Positions 26,068 to 37,965 are shown, numbered from the stretch's first letter. The stretch: DNA of 64,000 nucleotides from Gnetum montanum (GCA_015680685.1 MNCI01037652.1:252170-316169), one strand, 5' to 3'. Notes: a model not told the origin generated them from the sequence alone. Program-made: numbers and translations.

Positions 26068-27118
26068 GTTTTTAGCACTATAAGAAGCACCTCTACCCAA
26101 ACTCTTCTCCCAATCATGTTCTACCTTGTCTAAAATGAATTTTCACAACTTAAAGCTTTTAAAATTGATATTAAAATTTTGCTAGAAATTAATGCAGCCA
26201 CCCATTCTATTGCAATTTATACCCATCATATTTTCGCAATCAATTTGGATATTACTAAAAAATTTCATAGCAATTGTTTGACTTTTTAAAGCCAGCATAT
26301 TTTTTAGTGTAGTCTGCAAAATACATTATTTAAAATGTGGCCTTTGGGTTTTTCAAATGCTAGAATATTTTCCCCCACCTACTTCCTTTGTAAAACTTTT
26401 CCATCAAATTTCTTGAAAAATCCCAACATACTTTTCCTTACAAAACCAACGTATTTTTTCCAGGATACCCAACATATCTTTGTGAAATTTACCATTTTGC
26501 TTATTACCACATATAGCTAGCATAATTTTTTGAGATAGTGTATCTTTTGGAAATATAATGTATTTCTTGATTACACAACAAAGCTAGTGTAGTTTTTTTC
26601 ATAAGGAAAAACATATTAGCATACTTTTAAATAAGGTAAACCAACCTTTCCTTTTATAGCACCACCATCTCCTACTGAAAACCTAGCATATCTTCTTGTT
26701 TTGAAACCAAAACTCATCTATTTCCTGCAAACACTAGCGTAGTTTTACCAATGTAGGTTGGGTGGAGTAGATATTCTGCCAATAAAAAAAACTAAAATAA
26801 TAGTAAACTACCTTCAAAATTATTTTACAATAATTTTTATCAATTACCATTTTCGGAAAGGCCTCTATTCCTTGCAATCTAAACCCAACATTTTAAAATT
26901 TATTAATTTTAAGTTTTATGAGTGTAGTGCATAGCACCATCACTATTACCTGCACTACACCTACAATTGCAGTTCAACCATTTTTCAAAGTCAAAATCAT
27001 TTACATTTTAGGCAATTCCACCTGTTGAAAATTTTAATTAAAACCAAATTAAACCAAACTAAACATCTTGCCAATGCATTTTAGTAAATCAATTGTATTA
27101 CTTATTAATTCAACTAAC
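26068..27118 (+). mobile_element. E1 leader with PBS-equivalent
   Basis: Non-coding leader. The first bases, tttttagcactataagaag, align with the same position next to the E2 5' LTR (ttttttggcactagaaaaag on the minus strand), so this is the PBS region; I could not assign a tRNA. From 26290 to 26750 the motif 'cta/caacata-tttt' recurs about every 40 bp, some ten times. No coding sequence. Confidence 0.5.
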
Positions 27119-27357
27119 ATGGCTTCCAACCAAGATGGCATATGTGTGTATGATCTCAAAGACCCAGTTGTGACTAAGCATAGGTAATTGCTCAAGCCAA
27201 GGGGGCAAAGCCTTGATTTTTCCATCATAAATGAAGACTATTAAAACTTCATATGCACCAAAATCCAAGCTAGCCTACTCATCATATATGTAGAAGTCAG
27301 GTCCAAGCATAAGTTTGAGTTAATTCATAGAAATAGAAAGGAGTACATCCCTTCCCC
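27119..27357 (+). pseudogene. E1 gag, N-terminal fragment
   Basis: Begins at ATG 27119 ('MASNQDGICVYDLKDPVV') and ends 'RNRKEYIPSPY' at 27357, where E2 begins. It aligns with the E2 gag N terminus on the minus strand ('MRIYDPKDLTIVEYR' ... 'RDGKEYIPSPYDK'). The next residues continue at 50023 ('LNDIHTHIL' against E2 'FIETYAHIL'), which proves that E2 was inserted inside this gag. Two in-frame stops. Confidence 0.8.
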
Positions 27358-27584
27358 CTATAGCACTTGAAAAATTCAATTGCTAGAAAACTAAAAATTT
27401 GAAGTGAAACAACTTTAACCTTAGACCCCAAGGACCTCCACAAAAAAATAGGATCCGAGATGCCCTAAATGGTCTAGCAGATCACCCAGGGACTTAGAAA
27501 GTATAAATGGAGATAATGCAAAAATGAAAATGAAGCAAATATGATATAAAATAATGCATGGAATATCATAAATGAAAACTACCT

Positions 27585-28788
27585 CTAGGCTCATGCGGCC
27601 GTCTTGGTCGAATGCTTCTTTGTGCAGTCGGGGAATGTGTCCAAACTCCAGGGGCTACATTTCACCTTCCTGCGGTGCTTGAAGAAGGGCACCCAGGTAA
27701 ACCTGCCACGGTTCTTCCTCGAGGCCCTCCGCCTTCAATGGCGTGGTCACCGTTCAGGCCTTATTTTGGCCCTATGGAGGGGGGAGAGGGGGCAGGGGGA
27801 GCTGGGCCCGTCCTCCGCCCCCACTAGGGGCCGTTTCGCTGACCCCCCCTGCTTCCCCCCTTCCTCCACTCAACGACGGTAGGCTGCTCTCCACCTTTCC
27901 TGGGGCTGCCGCTCCCACCGCAACCCTGCCCTCCCGCCCGACCCCCCCAGTACCCCCCCACACTGGGAGGCGCAGCTTCAATAGGCGGTTGCTGCGGCTC
28001 GGGAGGCCAAGCAACGGTCCTCGGTGAGTCGGTGGACCGAGGCCCTGGCCAAGTGCCACGCCGACCACGATGCCCAGCTTCAGGAACAAGCACAACAGCT
28101 GAACAGGCAGCATACGCTCGCAATGGAGACCTTGCGAGCCCAGCTCACGGATGAGCTCTGGGACCGGATCAGGGAGGAGCTACGTCAGGAGGAGGCGGAC
28201 CGGCAGGCCCAGGAGGCGNNNNNNNNNNNNNNNNNNNNNNNNNNNNNNNNNNNNNNNNNNNNNNNNNNNNNNNNNNNNNNNNNNNNNNNNNNNNNNNNNN
28301 NNNNNNNNNNNNNNNNNNNNNNNNNNNNNNNNNNNNNNNNNNNNNNNNNNNNNNNNNNNNNNNNNNNNNNNNNNNNNNNNNNNNNNNNNNNNNNNNNNNN
28401 NNNNNNNNNNNNNNNNNNNNNNNNNNNNNNNNNNNNNNNNNNNNNNNNNNNNNNNNNNNNNNNNNNNNNNNNNNNNNNNNNNNNNNNNNNNNNNNNNNNN
28501 NNNNNNNNNNNNNNNNNNNNNNNNNNNNNNNNNNNNNNNNNNNNNNNNNNNNNNNNNNNNNNNNNNNNNNNNNNNNNNNNNNNNNNNNNNNNNNNNNNNN
28601 NNNNNNNNNNNNNNNNNNNNNNNNNNNNNNNNNNNNNNNNNNNNNNNNNNNNNNNNNNNNNNNNNNNNNNNNNNNNNNNNNNNNNNNNNNNNNNNNNNNN
28701 NNNNNNNNNNNNNNNNNNNNNNNNNNNNNNNNNNNNNNNNGTGTACCATTCTTTCAGTAATACATTCCCGAACATTCTCTCAACAAAA
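27585..28788 (+). mobile_element. Young GC-rich retroposed insertion with gag-like coding
   Basis: GC-rich, CpG-rich DNA in a very AT-rich setting. The repeat aaaactacct occurs at 27575-27584 and 28789-28798, while the homologous E2 5' LTR has this site once (about 48910-48920), so it is an insertion with a ~10-bp target duplication. Its right end is A-rich (28785-28792). Coding is visible in two blocks: 'FTFLRCLKKGTQVNLPRF' (about 27660-27715), similar in pattern to the accessory ORFs elsewhere here, and after a Pro-rich stretch 'SRWTEALAKCHADHDAQLQE' (28026-28085) leading into a Gln/Glu-rich coiled coil up to the gap. One CAG-to-TAG stop near 27981. 522 bases of the insert are unknown. LINE-type retroposition of a 5'-truncated transcript fits best; a contig mis-join at the gap is the main alternative. 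Confidence 0.6.
28219..28740. other. Assembly gap (522 N)
   Basis: Run of N inside the GC-rich insertion. The length may be an estimate. Any open frame reading through it is an artefact. Confidence 0.99.
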
Positions 28789-29686
28789 AAAACTACCTTG
28801 AACAACAAAATGGAACTTTAAAATTTATTACAAAAATAAAGAGAGTCCAGCAATATGTACAAGGATGCATGAGGAAACATGGGGTTTGTTTTGCAGGGGT
28901 TTGAAATCCGTTGAAGCCAATAGCCTTAGGCACCATAGTTAGCTCCATGATCTTGATGCTTCACAACTTATGAAGATATGAAAGCTTATTGAAATCCTCA
29001 CGAGATCTTTTACATTGGTGGTCCAAGAAGGGTAAGATGTGTGGGGAGTTTTTGGGCTACAAACAAGAGCCATACTAGGAGTCTTGATGTCTAGGTTACT
29101 CAACGTTGCTACAAAATACCACATAGTCTTAGGGGAACAAAACAATGGTTGTAATGGCTATGGATTCCATGTTGGAAATTCCTCAAAAGCTTTATGTTTA
29201 CAAATTCTTCAAACCTCTTAAATGCAAAAATATGGCCAAGTGTGTAATAGAATGAAACCTCAAATATGTTTATGCTGCCAAAATAGTTGGAATCCTTCTA
29301 TGGTGTTGTAGCTTGGTTTATATAGGTTTCCATGGCCATGAGCTTTGCTGCAAATTTCTACCTAATTGCTAATAGATTATTGCCATGTACCAATGTTGCA
29401 GGTGTTCAAATCTAGCATGGTTTCTATGTATGGTAAGTTTTGATACCCCCATGGCACCAAAACCATTCTGTTCACCAAAAATAGTAAACATGAATTTTAC
29501 CCATGTTGGCTTCTTCCACCCACACTAGGCCTTCCAATAGCAACATTGAAGTGCAAGATCAATGTGGAACTAGAGCAATGATGAGGTTTTGGGCCATGTT
29601 GTAGCAATGCTAGGGGAAGGTGCAATGGTAAGGGGTGTAGTGGTTATACCTCCCAATGCTAGACATAGGTGAGATTATATGCCCGT

Positions 29687-29709
29687 CCCCCCCCCCCCCC
29701 CCCCCCCCC
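29687..29709 (+). repeat. Poly-C tract (23 C)
   Basis: Homopolymer of 23 C followed by a C/T-rich stretch to about 29755, absent from the same place in the partner LTR (around 49798). A local insertion or expansion, or a sequencing and assembly artefact. Confidence 0.8.
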
Positions 29710-29912
29710 TTCTCACCCATCGACCGTGTCCATCTCCCCACCCTCTCCCTACCTAAAGTGTTTCCAATGTAGTAAAAGTTATACCCCCAATGGACATGAT
29801 ACGACTTTTTCCACTTGGTGGTTAAGGCTTTGACCACTTATGAGCCATTTTTTAGCTGAAAAGCTAAATTATGTGAAATTGCATTGCATGGATTACAATC
29901 TTCATATTTTCC

Positions 29913-31080
29913 AATGAAATTTTATCCTTAGGTTTCATGGAATAAGGGTTATAATGCAAAAAGGTTACAACATGCATTTTCTCGATGGTGTTTCATTAGT
30001 CCCTTCTTGTTGGTATCTTGAGGATTGAGCCAAGACGCACCAACAAAGAATACAAAACACCATTGTAGTTCTATCATCAAGGTCTCTTCTCTGTGCTTGA
30101 TTTAGTAGTGTTGAACTTGCCAAAGAGTACTTATGATGACAGGATAAGGTTATGATGAGGCAATATGGATTAAGGCTATAAGGAAATGGTTATAAGGGTT
30201 AATAATAGGTTCCATAGGTTGACCTCATGGTTACAATATGGCATTAACATGTTGATCAATCTATAAACATTGCGCACTTCATGTTTTGAGGTGTTGGTCA
30301 CTCTGCAATGCATTTGAGGATCCAACACCTTGCTCCAAGGTTTCTTTGGCCATTAGGCTTCTCCCTTTGCATGTTTGAAATCGTTGTTTTTTCCTTTGGT
30401 TTTCATTGGTCTCTTGGATTTTTGGCATTTTACACCACTTTTTTTTTTTTGAAACCTTCATTAGGATTCTTTGCCAAAGTTTGATTTGATATTAGTTTTC
30501 CCATCAAATGAGATGCGTTACACTCGATGGACTTACTAGTTTGTGTTACATTCAATAAACTTGTAGGTGAAGCATGACGAAGGGATGTCATAAGGCTATA
30601 ATGCATGAGTGTCAAACATTTTTCAACATTGTTGTTTAGGGTAAGGAAGGTTATAATTAGGATACAAGGTTGGCTTCAAGGAGTGGTAATGGAAATGAGG
30701 TGAAATAAGCACTCTCAATATGAGAAGACAAACCCATCAAATCTTGTGCATTGAGGTCACATGGCGACTTGCTACCATAGTGAGTTGCACTTTGAAAATG
30801 AATCCAAGCTTCATCCTACAAGCACAACTCCAAGAAAATAAGAAAGAAGACAAGGAAAACATGTTGTTACAATACAATGCATAATATCATATAAGATAAT
30901 CAACAAACCAAGCTACCAAAGATCACATATGTTACAATGTTTGATAGTTCAACTATTGTGTAAAAGAGGTCATGTAGGCTTTCTTGTTACTAGTTGTCAA
31001 GGTTGTTGATGTCATTTGATGACCCTTGTAGCTACATGTAGTAAGGCTTTAGATAGGAATGATTAACCGAATTGGCCAAC
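29913..31080 (-). mobile_element. E2 3' untranslated region
   Basis: Between the integrase relic and the PPT/LTR of E2. It contains some degenerate coding-like stretches from the integrase C-terminal end on the minus strand near 31000-31080, but otherwise no gene. A nine-or-more T run lies at 30442. Confidence 0.4.
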
Positions 31081-32110
31081 TCATTTCCATTCATGTTTGC
31101 TATCTAGAAGGCTCCATTGTCATAGGCCTTAGTGATCAAGAAAGGCCCTTCCCAATTGGTTGAGAATTTGTCTATATGCTCACAAACAACCTTGAGGACC
31201 AAGTTACCTTTCTTGATCTTATTTTTGTTTGTCTTGTGGTGGTGTTGTCATTTCTACCTCTCCAGGTATCACTCAACATGGTCAAGCATTCATACCCATT
31301 GCTCCTCCACTAAGTCCAAGTCCATGATACATATCTCCTTGTCTATTCATCATTGATGATGTTGGATAAGGCTACTTAAAGTGACAACACCTACAATTCA
31401 AGAGGTAAAATAGCTTTAGAATCATAAATCAAGCTATACAAGGTCACACTAGTTATAGTTCAGAATGTTGTTTAGTAAGTCCAGGGTGGATGGACAAGTC
31501 ACTCATGCTGCTTGTGTTTACTATTGTTTAACATCCTTTTGAGTAAGTTAATGATGGCCTTATTGCTTACTTTGGCCTATCCATTGGCTTGAGGGTAATA
31601 TGGTGATGAGTGCTTAATGCCTAGGTTATGACAAAATTTTTTCATTTCTTGGCTACTAAACTATGGTCCGTTGTCTATGACTATGAGCATAGGTATGCCA
31701 AAATGGGCTACTATGTTATCCAATATGAATCTATAGACTTGTTTAGACATTGTCCTTCTTATAAGAATAGATTCAACCGACTTTGTGAAGTATTTAGTTG
31801 TAGTGATGATAAAGCTATATCTGGTAGAAGATTTAGGTGCTATGGATCCAATGATATCCAACCCCCATCATTGAAATGGCCAAGTTATCTCAGTAGTGTG
31901 TAAGTTAGTTGGTGGTATGTTTATAAGGTTGCTATACCATTGGCACATGTCACAAGTTTTAACCTTCTGTAGGTAGTCACTTTTCATATAGGGTCAGTAA
32001 TAGCCTAACTATATAATCTTTATATCCATGGCTCTAGGTCCTATATGTCCCCCACATACACCCTCTTGAACCTACTCTAGGACTATTCAGGTCTCAGTTT
32101 TACCCAAGCA
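31081..32110 (-). pseudogene. E2 integrase relic
   Basis: Minus strand, reading downwards: zinc-finger remnant 'CDMCQWYSNL' (about 31965), core 'WGLDIIGSIAPKSSTRYSFI' (31867-31808) with the first catalytic Asp present, 'VIDNGP' (31680-31661) with the second Asp, then 'SPYYPQANG' followed by A-K where A/V-E is usual, so the catalytic Glu is changed (about 31600). It lies downstream of RNase H, the Ty3/gypsy order. Stops and frameshifts interrupt the rest. Confidence 0.8.
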
Positions 32111-32179
32111 TACTAACAATATGCCATTGTAGGACCATCAACATAATGTGTTATTGCCTACTGTGACATACTATTTTGA

Positions 32180-33000
32180 TCATTTACATACAACATCCTT
32201 TTGATTAGTAGTCAAGCCTTGCAAAGGTTCACCATGCATAAGGTAAAACTTGATATTGTCATACCACTCCTTTGAGGGAGTAGTATGGACTACAGCTACA
32301 AAGGTATCCTCAATGCTTTGCGTGATGGAATTAGCATAGTCCATAGTCAATGTGGACAACTTGCTAAACACATCTAGCATCATTATAATGGCATCAACTA
32401 TAGTGTTCTCAGTTTGGGGTATATGTTGGATATCAATGTCTATAAATTCTTATATCAGTTTCTTTCCTAGATCACAGTAAAATTGCAAGTGTTTGGATTT
32501 ACATGTGCAAACCCTGGTTACTTGGTTGATCACAAGTTATGAATTACCTTTGATCATCAAGCATTTCACTCCTAGGTCATGAGCTACCATCATTCCCCTA
32601 ATCAAACCCTCATACTTTGCTATATTATTAGTACATGAAAATTTAAAACTATAGGCAAAGGATTGGATTTCACCAAATGGAAATGTTATGATGGTAGTGG
32701 CACTAGCCCTATGGGAAATTGAAGATCCATCGAAGTGCATGACTACCTCATAGCCCATAGGAACTTGGGTAATGATGTTAACATGTTCATCAAGAAATTT
32801 AGGATCAATGGTTGCATAGTCATCAACTAGTGAAACAATAAGTTGTGTGACTATGGCTTGACCTTTCATTGATGCTTGAGAAATGTAAGGAAGGTCAAAC
32901 TCCACTGTTATGGATTTTCAACAAGCTATATAGCTACTTTCATAAATGTTAGTCATTATGGCTCTAAGCATGTTATCCTTGCAAATGACATTGATATATC
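32180..33000 (-). pseudogene. E2 second RNase H domain (Tat-type)
   Basis: A 122-codon open stretch (32905-32537) contains 'MHFDGSSISHRASATTII' (first catalytic Asp), 'NNIAKYEGLIRGMMVAHDLG' (Glu of the A-E-Y-E-A-L motif, first E changed to K) and 'MIKGNS' (usually G-D-S; catalytic Asp changed to Asn), then 'LVINQV'. This FDGSS/TNNIAEYEAL form is the extra RNase H found in the Tat lineage (Ogre, Retand, Grande) next to the normal gypsy RNase H. It is the main reason for calling E2 Tat-like. Downstream (32500-32180) the tether to integrase remains partly open. Confidence 0.8.
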
Positions 33001-34290
33001 TCCTAAAGAGGTAGTGTCTCCACTTCTTCAATGAGAAGACTAGTGCTAGACAATACTTCTCTACTTTAGTGTATCATGTCTCATGGGCAATTAATGCATG
33101 ACTAAGGTAGTATATTGGCAACTTTTCTCCATCATCTTATTTTTGGTAGAGTCGAGAGGCAATGGATGCATTAGAAATAGTAAGTTAGATGTAAAATGAC
33201 TTATCCTTTTACACTAGATAGACTATAGATAACTATGCCAACTCTTGCTTCAAATTTTCAAAGGCCTCTTGGCATTGTGCCATCCACTCATAGTGAACCC
33301 CTTTCTTAAGCAAGTGTTACATGGAGTGTAACTTATTCATAAGCCTAGCGATAAACCTATAGATAAATTGCAATATTCCCTATAGTCCCCAAAGCTCCTT
33401 CAGATTAGTAGATGCTACCAAGTTGGATATGGCTTTAACCTTATCAAGATCAATGCATATTCCTACTTTAGATACTACAAAGCCAAGAATCTTGCCAGTT
33501 TTTACATCAAAGACATACTTCTTAATATTAAACCTAAGCTCATACTTAAGACATCATTTAAGTACTACATTAAGGTCATGTGCATGGTCATTGCCTGCTT
33601 TGAACTTAATAGCTATATCTTCTACGTAGTCATTAAGAAATCCTAACATATAATCACTAAAGATATACGTCATAGCTCTTTGGTAGGTTGCTCTTGCATT
33701 CTTTAGGTCAAAGGGCATCATGGTATAACAAAAGTTACCCCAACAAGTCATGAAGGTTATGCTAAGTTGATGATCTGGATTAATCCTAATCTGGTTGTAT
33801 CATGAGAACTCAACCATACCAGATAATAAGGCATGTCCAACCATAATATCAATAAGTTGGTCAATACTAGGCAAAGGGAAATCATCTTTGATAGTTTCCT
33901 TATTTAGGTCTTGGAAATTGATGTAAATACATATACTCTCATTTTTCTTAGGGACTACCACTATGTTGGACACCTGTTCTACATAATTAATAGCTCTGAT
34001 GAAAGCAAATTGATATAGTTTTATGATTTCATCACAAAATGCCAAGGCCAAATCGAGTTAAATCTTGTGAAACTTCTACTTAACTAGTCTAATGCTAGGA
34101 TCAATTATGATGTTATGTTGGACTAAATATGGATCTAGACCTAGCATATGAAGGCTAAATCAATTCTAATCTTTTGAACCTTCTACTTAATTGATCTAAT
34201 GCTAGGATCAAGTATGATGTTATGTTGGACTAAATATGGATCTAAGCCTAGCATATGACTAGGAAAAGGCCTTAATATTTTCTTGTAAGA
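33001..34290 (-). pseudogene. E2 reverse transcriptase (plus first RNase H) relic
   Basis: Minus strand: N-terminal block 'LGLDPYLVQHNII' present twice because of a ~107-bp tandem duplication (34074-34258), then 'VSNIVVVPKKNESICIYINF' (about 33975-33915), 'LPSIDQLIDIMVGHALLS', 'MMPFDLKNARATYQRAM' (about 33715-33665), active site 'FLNDYVEDIAIK' (YVDD with the first D changed to E, about 33620), and 'GKILGFVVSKVGICIDLDK' (about 33500-33440). The remainder to 33001 fits the gypsy RNase H/connection domain, poorly preserved. The YVDD-type site and L-G-F-[VI]-V-S block fit Tat, not Athila, so E2 differs from E3. Confidence 0.8.
34074..34258 (-). repeat. 107-bp tandem duplication at the RT 5' edge
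   Basis: Two head-to-tail units (34074-34151 and 34181-34258) share nearly identical sequence such as 'atgatgttatgttggactaa'. The period is about 107 bp. It duplicates the RT N-terminal block on the minus strand. Confidence 0.8.
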
Positions 34291-35267
34291 CCCTAGTGAT
34301 GTCTTGAGCTTGTTGAGGTTCTAGTGAGCAGCTGAGCTTTAGGGTTTTCTCCTCATCCCTGTGTGTTGTGATAAGAACTCAAGTAGACAACCTCTATGTC
34401 ACTAGTTTTAACTAGGTTTTCAAGCCATTATAGAGGTTTCTCTATCGAGGCTATGTGATCAATGAGACTCTCAAGCTTAAGATCCAAGAAATTAAGGTCA
34501 ATACATCATTCAACATGACCATGAGGCCCTCTTAGGTTCAAAGGTAAACTAATTTGCTCCCAGTTACTCATACTCCATTCTTGCATGTCAACTATAAGCA
34601 CATTAACTTGCACCTAGGTACAAATGAGCAAATAATGCCAAAATGATAAAAATATGCAAATACATGCTATTTCAATGCCAAACACAATGTGAACATGGTC
34701 AAACAAGACTATAACAGGCAAACAAAATGGAATAAAGGCCAAACAAAGATTAAATGAAGGTCAAACAAGGTTAGGAAAAGTTAAAGCATAACAAATATAT
34801 GAAAAATAAGGTCAAACATGGTTAACTAAGGTTACATTTTTACCAATTTTAGGCCTTAACAAGGCCTGTTGCCAGTTTAAAGCCTTAGTAGACCATGGCT
34901 ACATGCTATCAAATGATGGTCAAAATTGATCAAACCCCATCACTCAATACTAATCAAAATCTAAAAAAGGTTTAATATAGGTCATAAAAGGGAGAGTAAA
35001 GTTGAATGAGGTCAATTGGTGATAATAAAGGTCAACAATACATAACATAGGTGAAAATAAGTTGAAACACCATGAAACAAGGACAAATGTGTCCAAGTGG
35101 AACAAATGTGGTAAAACATATTCAATTCCAGTCAAAAAAGTTACATTTTTCTAGTTTTAGGCCTTAGTGGGCCATGATATAAGGCTACAAGGTTGATATG
35201 TGAGTTTGGGCATCTAAGAAAGCTATTTTGAGGCTATTTTGGGTCAAAAATTAAGGTTTTCTGGGTG
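34291..35267 (-). mobile_element. E2 spacer between RT and tandem array
   Basis: Non-coding. Contains copies of the 'ttaggcctta...ggcc' motif at about 34848-34905 and 35153-35175, the same motif found on the other side of the antisense gene (43970-44070). The short words 'gtcaaa' and 'aggtc' also recur (34690-35120). No gene seen. Confidence 0.45.
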
Positions 35268-37965
35268 CCCACACTAGACCCATGCTAGCTAGTGTGGGTG
35301 GGATGAGCCCTAGCATGGATGAGATAGTTACGTATTTTTCCAAGTTAATTGTGGGTAGTTTTCAAGTCCTGATGGCTTGCATGATCAACGTAGTGGATAG
35401 AGAAGGAAATAGATTAATTTTGGCATTGACTTCAACCCTTGGAAACCCCCATTGGGATCTGTAATTGTCATCCATGCTGAAGCAACGTTGGCCAGCATGG
35501 TTCTCATTTGGATACTAAGAAAAATGGGTTTCATGACATCTAGAGGATCAAAATTGGGATTCTATGGTCTTTCTAATGTAGCCCAAAATCATAACAATCA
35601 ATCTTGATCACCTTGGAGGTTGAAACTTGCAAAAAAATAGGTTTCATTTTTATACCCCCTAGAGCCACATTGGCAGGCATGGATGGGAGGAGTCTCAACA
35701 TGGATGGTGTAGATCTGGATTACTACAGGCCTAAAACATGATTAATTTGCAACTAAATCTAGGGTTTAGTAGTTGTAGGCTTACCAGTTAAGTTCTAAGG
35801 CTATTTTAAGAGTGTTTTGCTAATTAAATCTTGTTAGGGACCTCATCCATGATGGGCCCATACTAGCTAGCATCACTCCAGTGTGGCTCAATGTGGATAG
35901 TCTTATTCTCTAGCTCTAGGATGGTCTTACAGGGACGTTAACCAAGTTTTCAGGCTTCTAAGGCTATTAGCAAACATTTTTGAGGTTTTAGCTTAAAACT
36001 AATCATGTTTGATGGCTATTTGAGGTATGGGATGGTTATACCCCCCTAAGCCTCACTGGGCAGCATTACTCCAATGTGGGCAAGGGAGTCTGGTGTATTT
36101 TTGTGATTGAAAAAGTGTTGAATAGCTATTGGTTAAAGGTTTTGGTATTCTAGGCTCTACTGGGATAAGTTTTAGGCCTTGGGTTTGTTAAAGTATTATC
36201 AAAACTTGTAAGGAACCTTACCTACATTAGACCCACACTGCTTAGCATGGCTCTAGCCTTCCCCAGCATGGATGCCTTGGGGTATTGAGTTTTGATGTGT
36301 TTCTATATCAAATTGACTTGGTAGTTAGGCCCTTAGGGTTGCAAATGTCAATGGCTAAGGTTTAGGATCAAACTGACAATTTTAAAAGCCTTTTGGTAGT
36401 TTTTGAAGACATTTCCCCATAGAGCAACACTAGACCATGCTGGCCAATGTGGCCCCAACATGGATGAAAGGAGAATAACAACTTTTTACCATTTTTTACA
36501 AGTTTTTAGGGGTTTTATGATGGTTAGAAAGCCTAGAAGGGTTCCAAGGTCATAAGGGTAGGTTTTTAGATTGTTTTAGTGTGTCAATTGGCTTTCATAA
36601 GTCAACACTAGAGTGCCCACACTATACCCATGTTGACTAGCATCGACAAGGAGGGTCCCAACATAGAAATTCAATGGTCATGGAATTTGGCTAGTTTTGG
36701 TGAGTTTTTTATTGTTGGAGACTCTAAGAAAGTTGGAAGGTTAGAAAATATCAACTAAGAGGTTAATTTTGGTAATTTATGATTACACCTAACTCATCCA
36801 CATTGAGAAAATGCTACCCAGCATGGATGGATCCTCCCCAACATGGCTCCACTGAGATTCATGAGTTTGACCATTTTTAATTAGATTTAACAAGGTTTCA
36901 GAGTTGTTGGGATTGCAGGTGTCGATGCATAGGATTTGACATCAAAATTAACATATTTAAAGGCCTTTTGCTATTTTTTTATAGTCATTTTCCCTTGATC
37001 CATATTGGGTATCATGGACCTAATGTGGATGGAGGGGAATGATGGCTTTTTGCTATTCTTAGACCCCTTCTGGAGTGTCTGATGGTCTTGGAAAGCTTTG
37101 GTAGAGTTCTGAGGTCACTGGGGTAGGTTTTGAGGCTATTTCTAGCTATAGATGGGGTTTTATGGATCATTCCCAAAGTACCCACGCTAGACCCATGTTG
37201 GCCAACATGGGTGGGGGGTTCCCTAGTGTGACCAAGGTTTTTTTCATGAATTTCTACTTAGATTTTAATAATTCTTAACTACCAAAGACTAGGAAGAGGT
37301 GTTGAGGTTATATAAGTGGGGTTTAAGTTCATTTTGAGGTACGAAAATGTTTTTGTAGGCCACCCCTAGAGAACCCATGCTAAGCAACATCGGTGAAGGG
37401 TTCCCCAGCATGAGGGTAGGTAGATGGTATGAAATTAAACTAGTTTTTGATTCATTCTTTCATAGGCTATGGGGAAAGTGTTCAAGTAAAAAATTGCAAA
37501 TTGGGTGATAAATTTTGGAGTTTTGGGCTTTACCCCACTAGTCCATGCTAGAGCCATGTTGTCCAATGTGGATGAGGTGCATCCCAACATGGCTCCACAA
37601 GATTTCAAGGTTTTGGACACTTTCAACTAGGTTTGGCAAGGTTTCAAAGTTTTCGAGAATGGCTAGTAGGGTTTCAAGCTATGTCGGTCAATTTTGGGCT
37701 TGAATTAGGGCTTGGTGAATGTTGGTGAGTATCATACCCCCTTTGGCAATTCTAGTTACTATGGATGAGGTCCTAATTACCATAGTTTCCCAAAGTGGCA
37801 AGTTATATGGATGGTTCTACCCCATGTCAAGGTTTGGAATCTAGCAATGTCAACTTCAATTGCCAAAAATGGCAAAAGGGATAAGGTTTCAAGGTTATGG
37901 GGCATAGAAGGCTAAGACCAGATGCTGGATCCACACTACATAGCATGGGTAAGGTGGGGATAAGG
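35268..37965. repeat. Degenerate ~190-bp tandem array with palindrome
   Basis: About fifteen units at a spacing of 180-205 bp, starting near 35268, 35471, 35659, 35850, 36045, 36230, 36420, 36610, 36795, 37000, 37185, 37370, 37550, 37740 and 37925. Each holds an imperfect version of the palindrome CCATGCTGGCCAGCATGG, most followed 15-25 bp later by a second half-site like cccaacatgg. The best copies are at 36442-36460 and 37189-37212. Tandem arrays inside the element are known for Tat/Ogre elements; here the array lies between the antisense gene and RT. Confidence 0.8.

Larger units (their letters stand above)
27359..29897 (-). mobile_element. 3' LTR of E2 (type B), carrying a nested insertion
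   Basis: Partner of 48693-50022, in the same orientation; the element reads on the minus strand. Plus-strand left end tatagcact matches TGTAGCACC of the other LTR; right end ...ggattaca at 29897. Without the insertion at 27585-28788 it is about 1.35 kb. It lacks ~80 bp present in the other LTR near 29780 and has a C-rich insertion near 29687. The adjacent minus-strand purine run ggaaaatatgaaga (29898-29912) is the PPT. Confidence 0.8.

Noticed and set aside
27585-28218. GC-rich block as bacterial contamination
   Set aside because: Its flanks form a target duplication relative to the partner LTR, and the peptide pattern resembles plant gag/transposon proteins. A mis-join at the gap is still possible.
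28024-28821. Long open frames crossing 28219-28740
   Set aside because: They are open only because the 522 N cannot produce stops. Only the part before the gap is real sequence.
31628-31903. Plus-strand 91-codon ORF
   Set aside because: Opposite strand of the E2 integrase core, whose motifs are clear on the minus strand.
35268-37965. CRISPR-like array
   Set aside because: Units are ~190 bp, degenerate over their full length and inside a plant retrotransposon; there are no short exact repeats with unique spacers.
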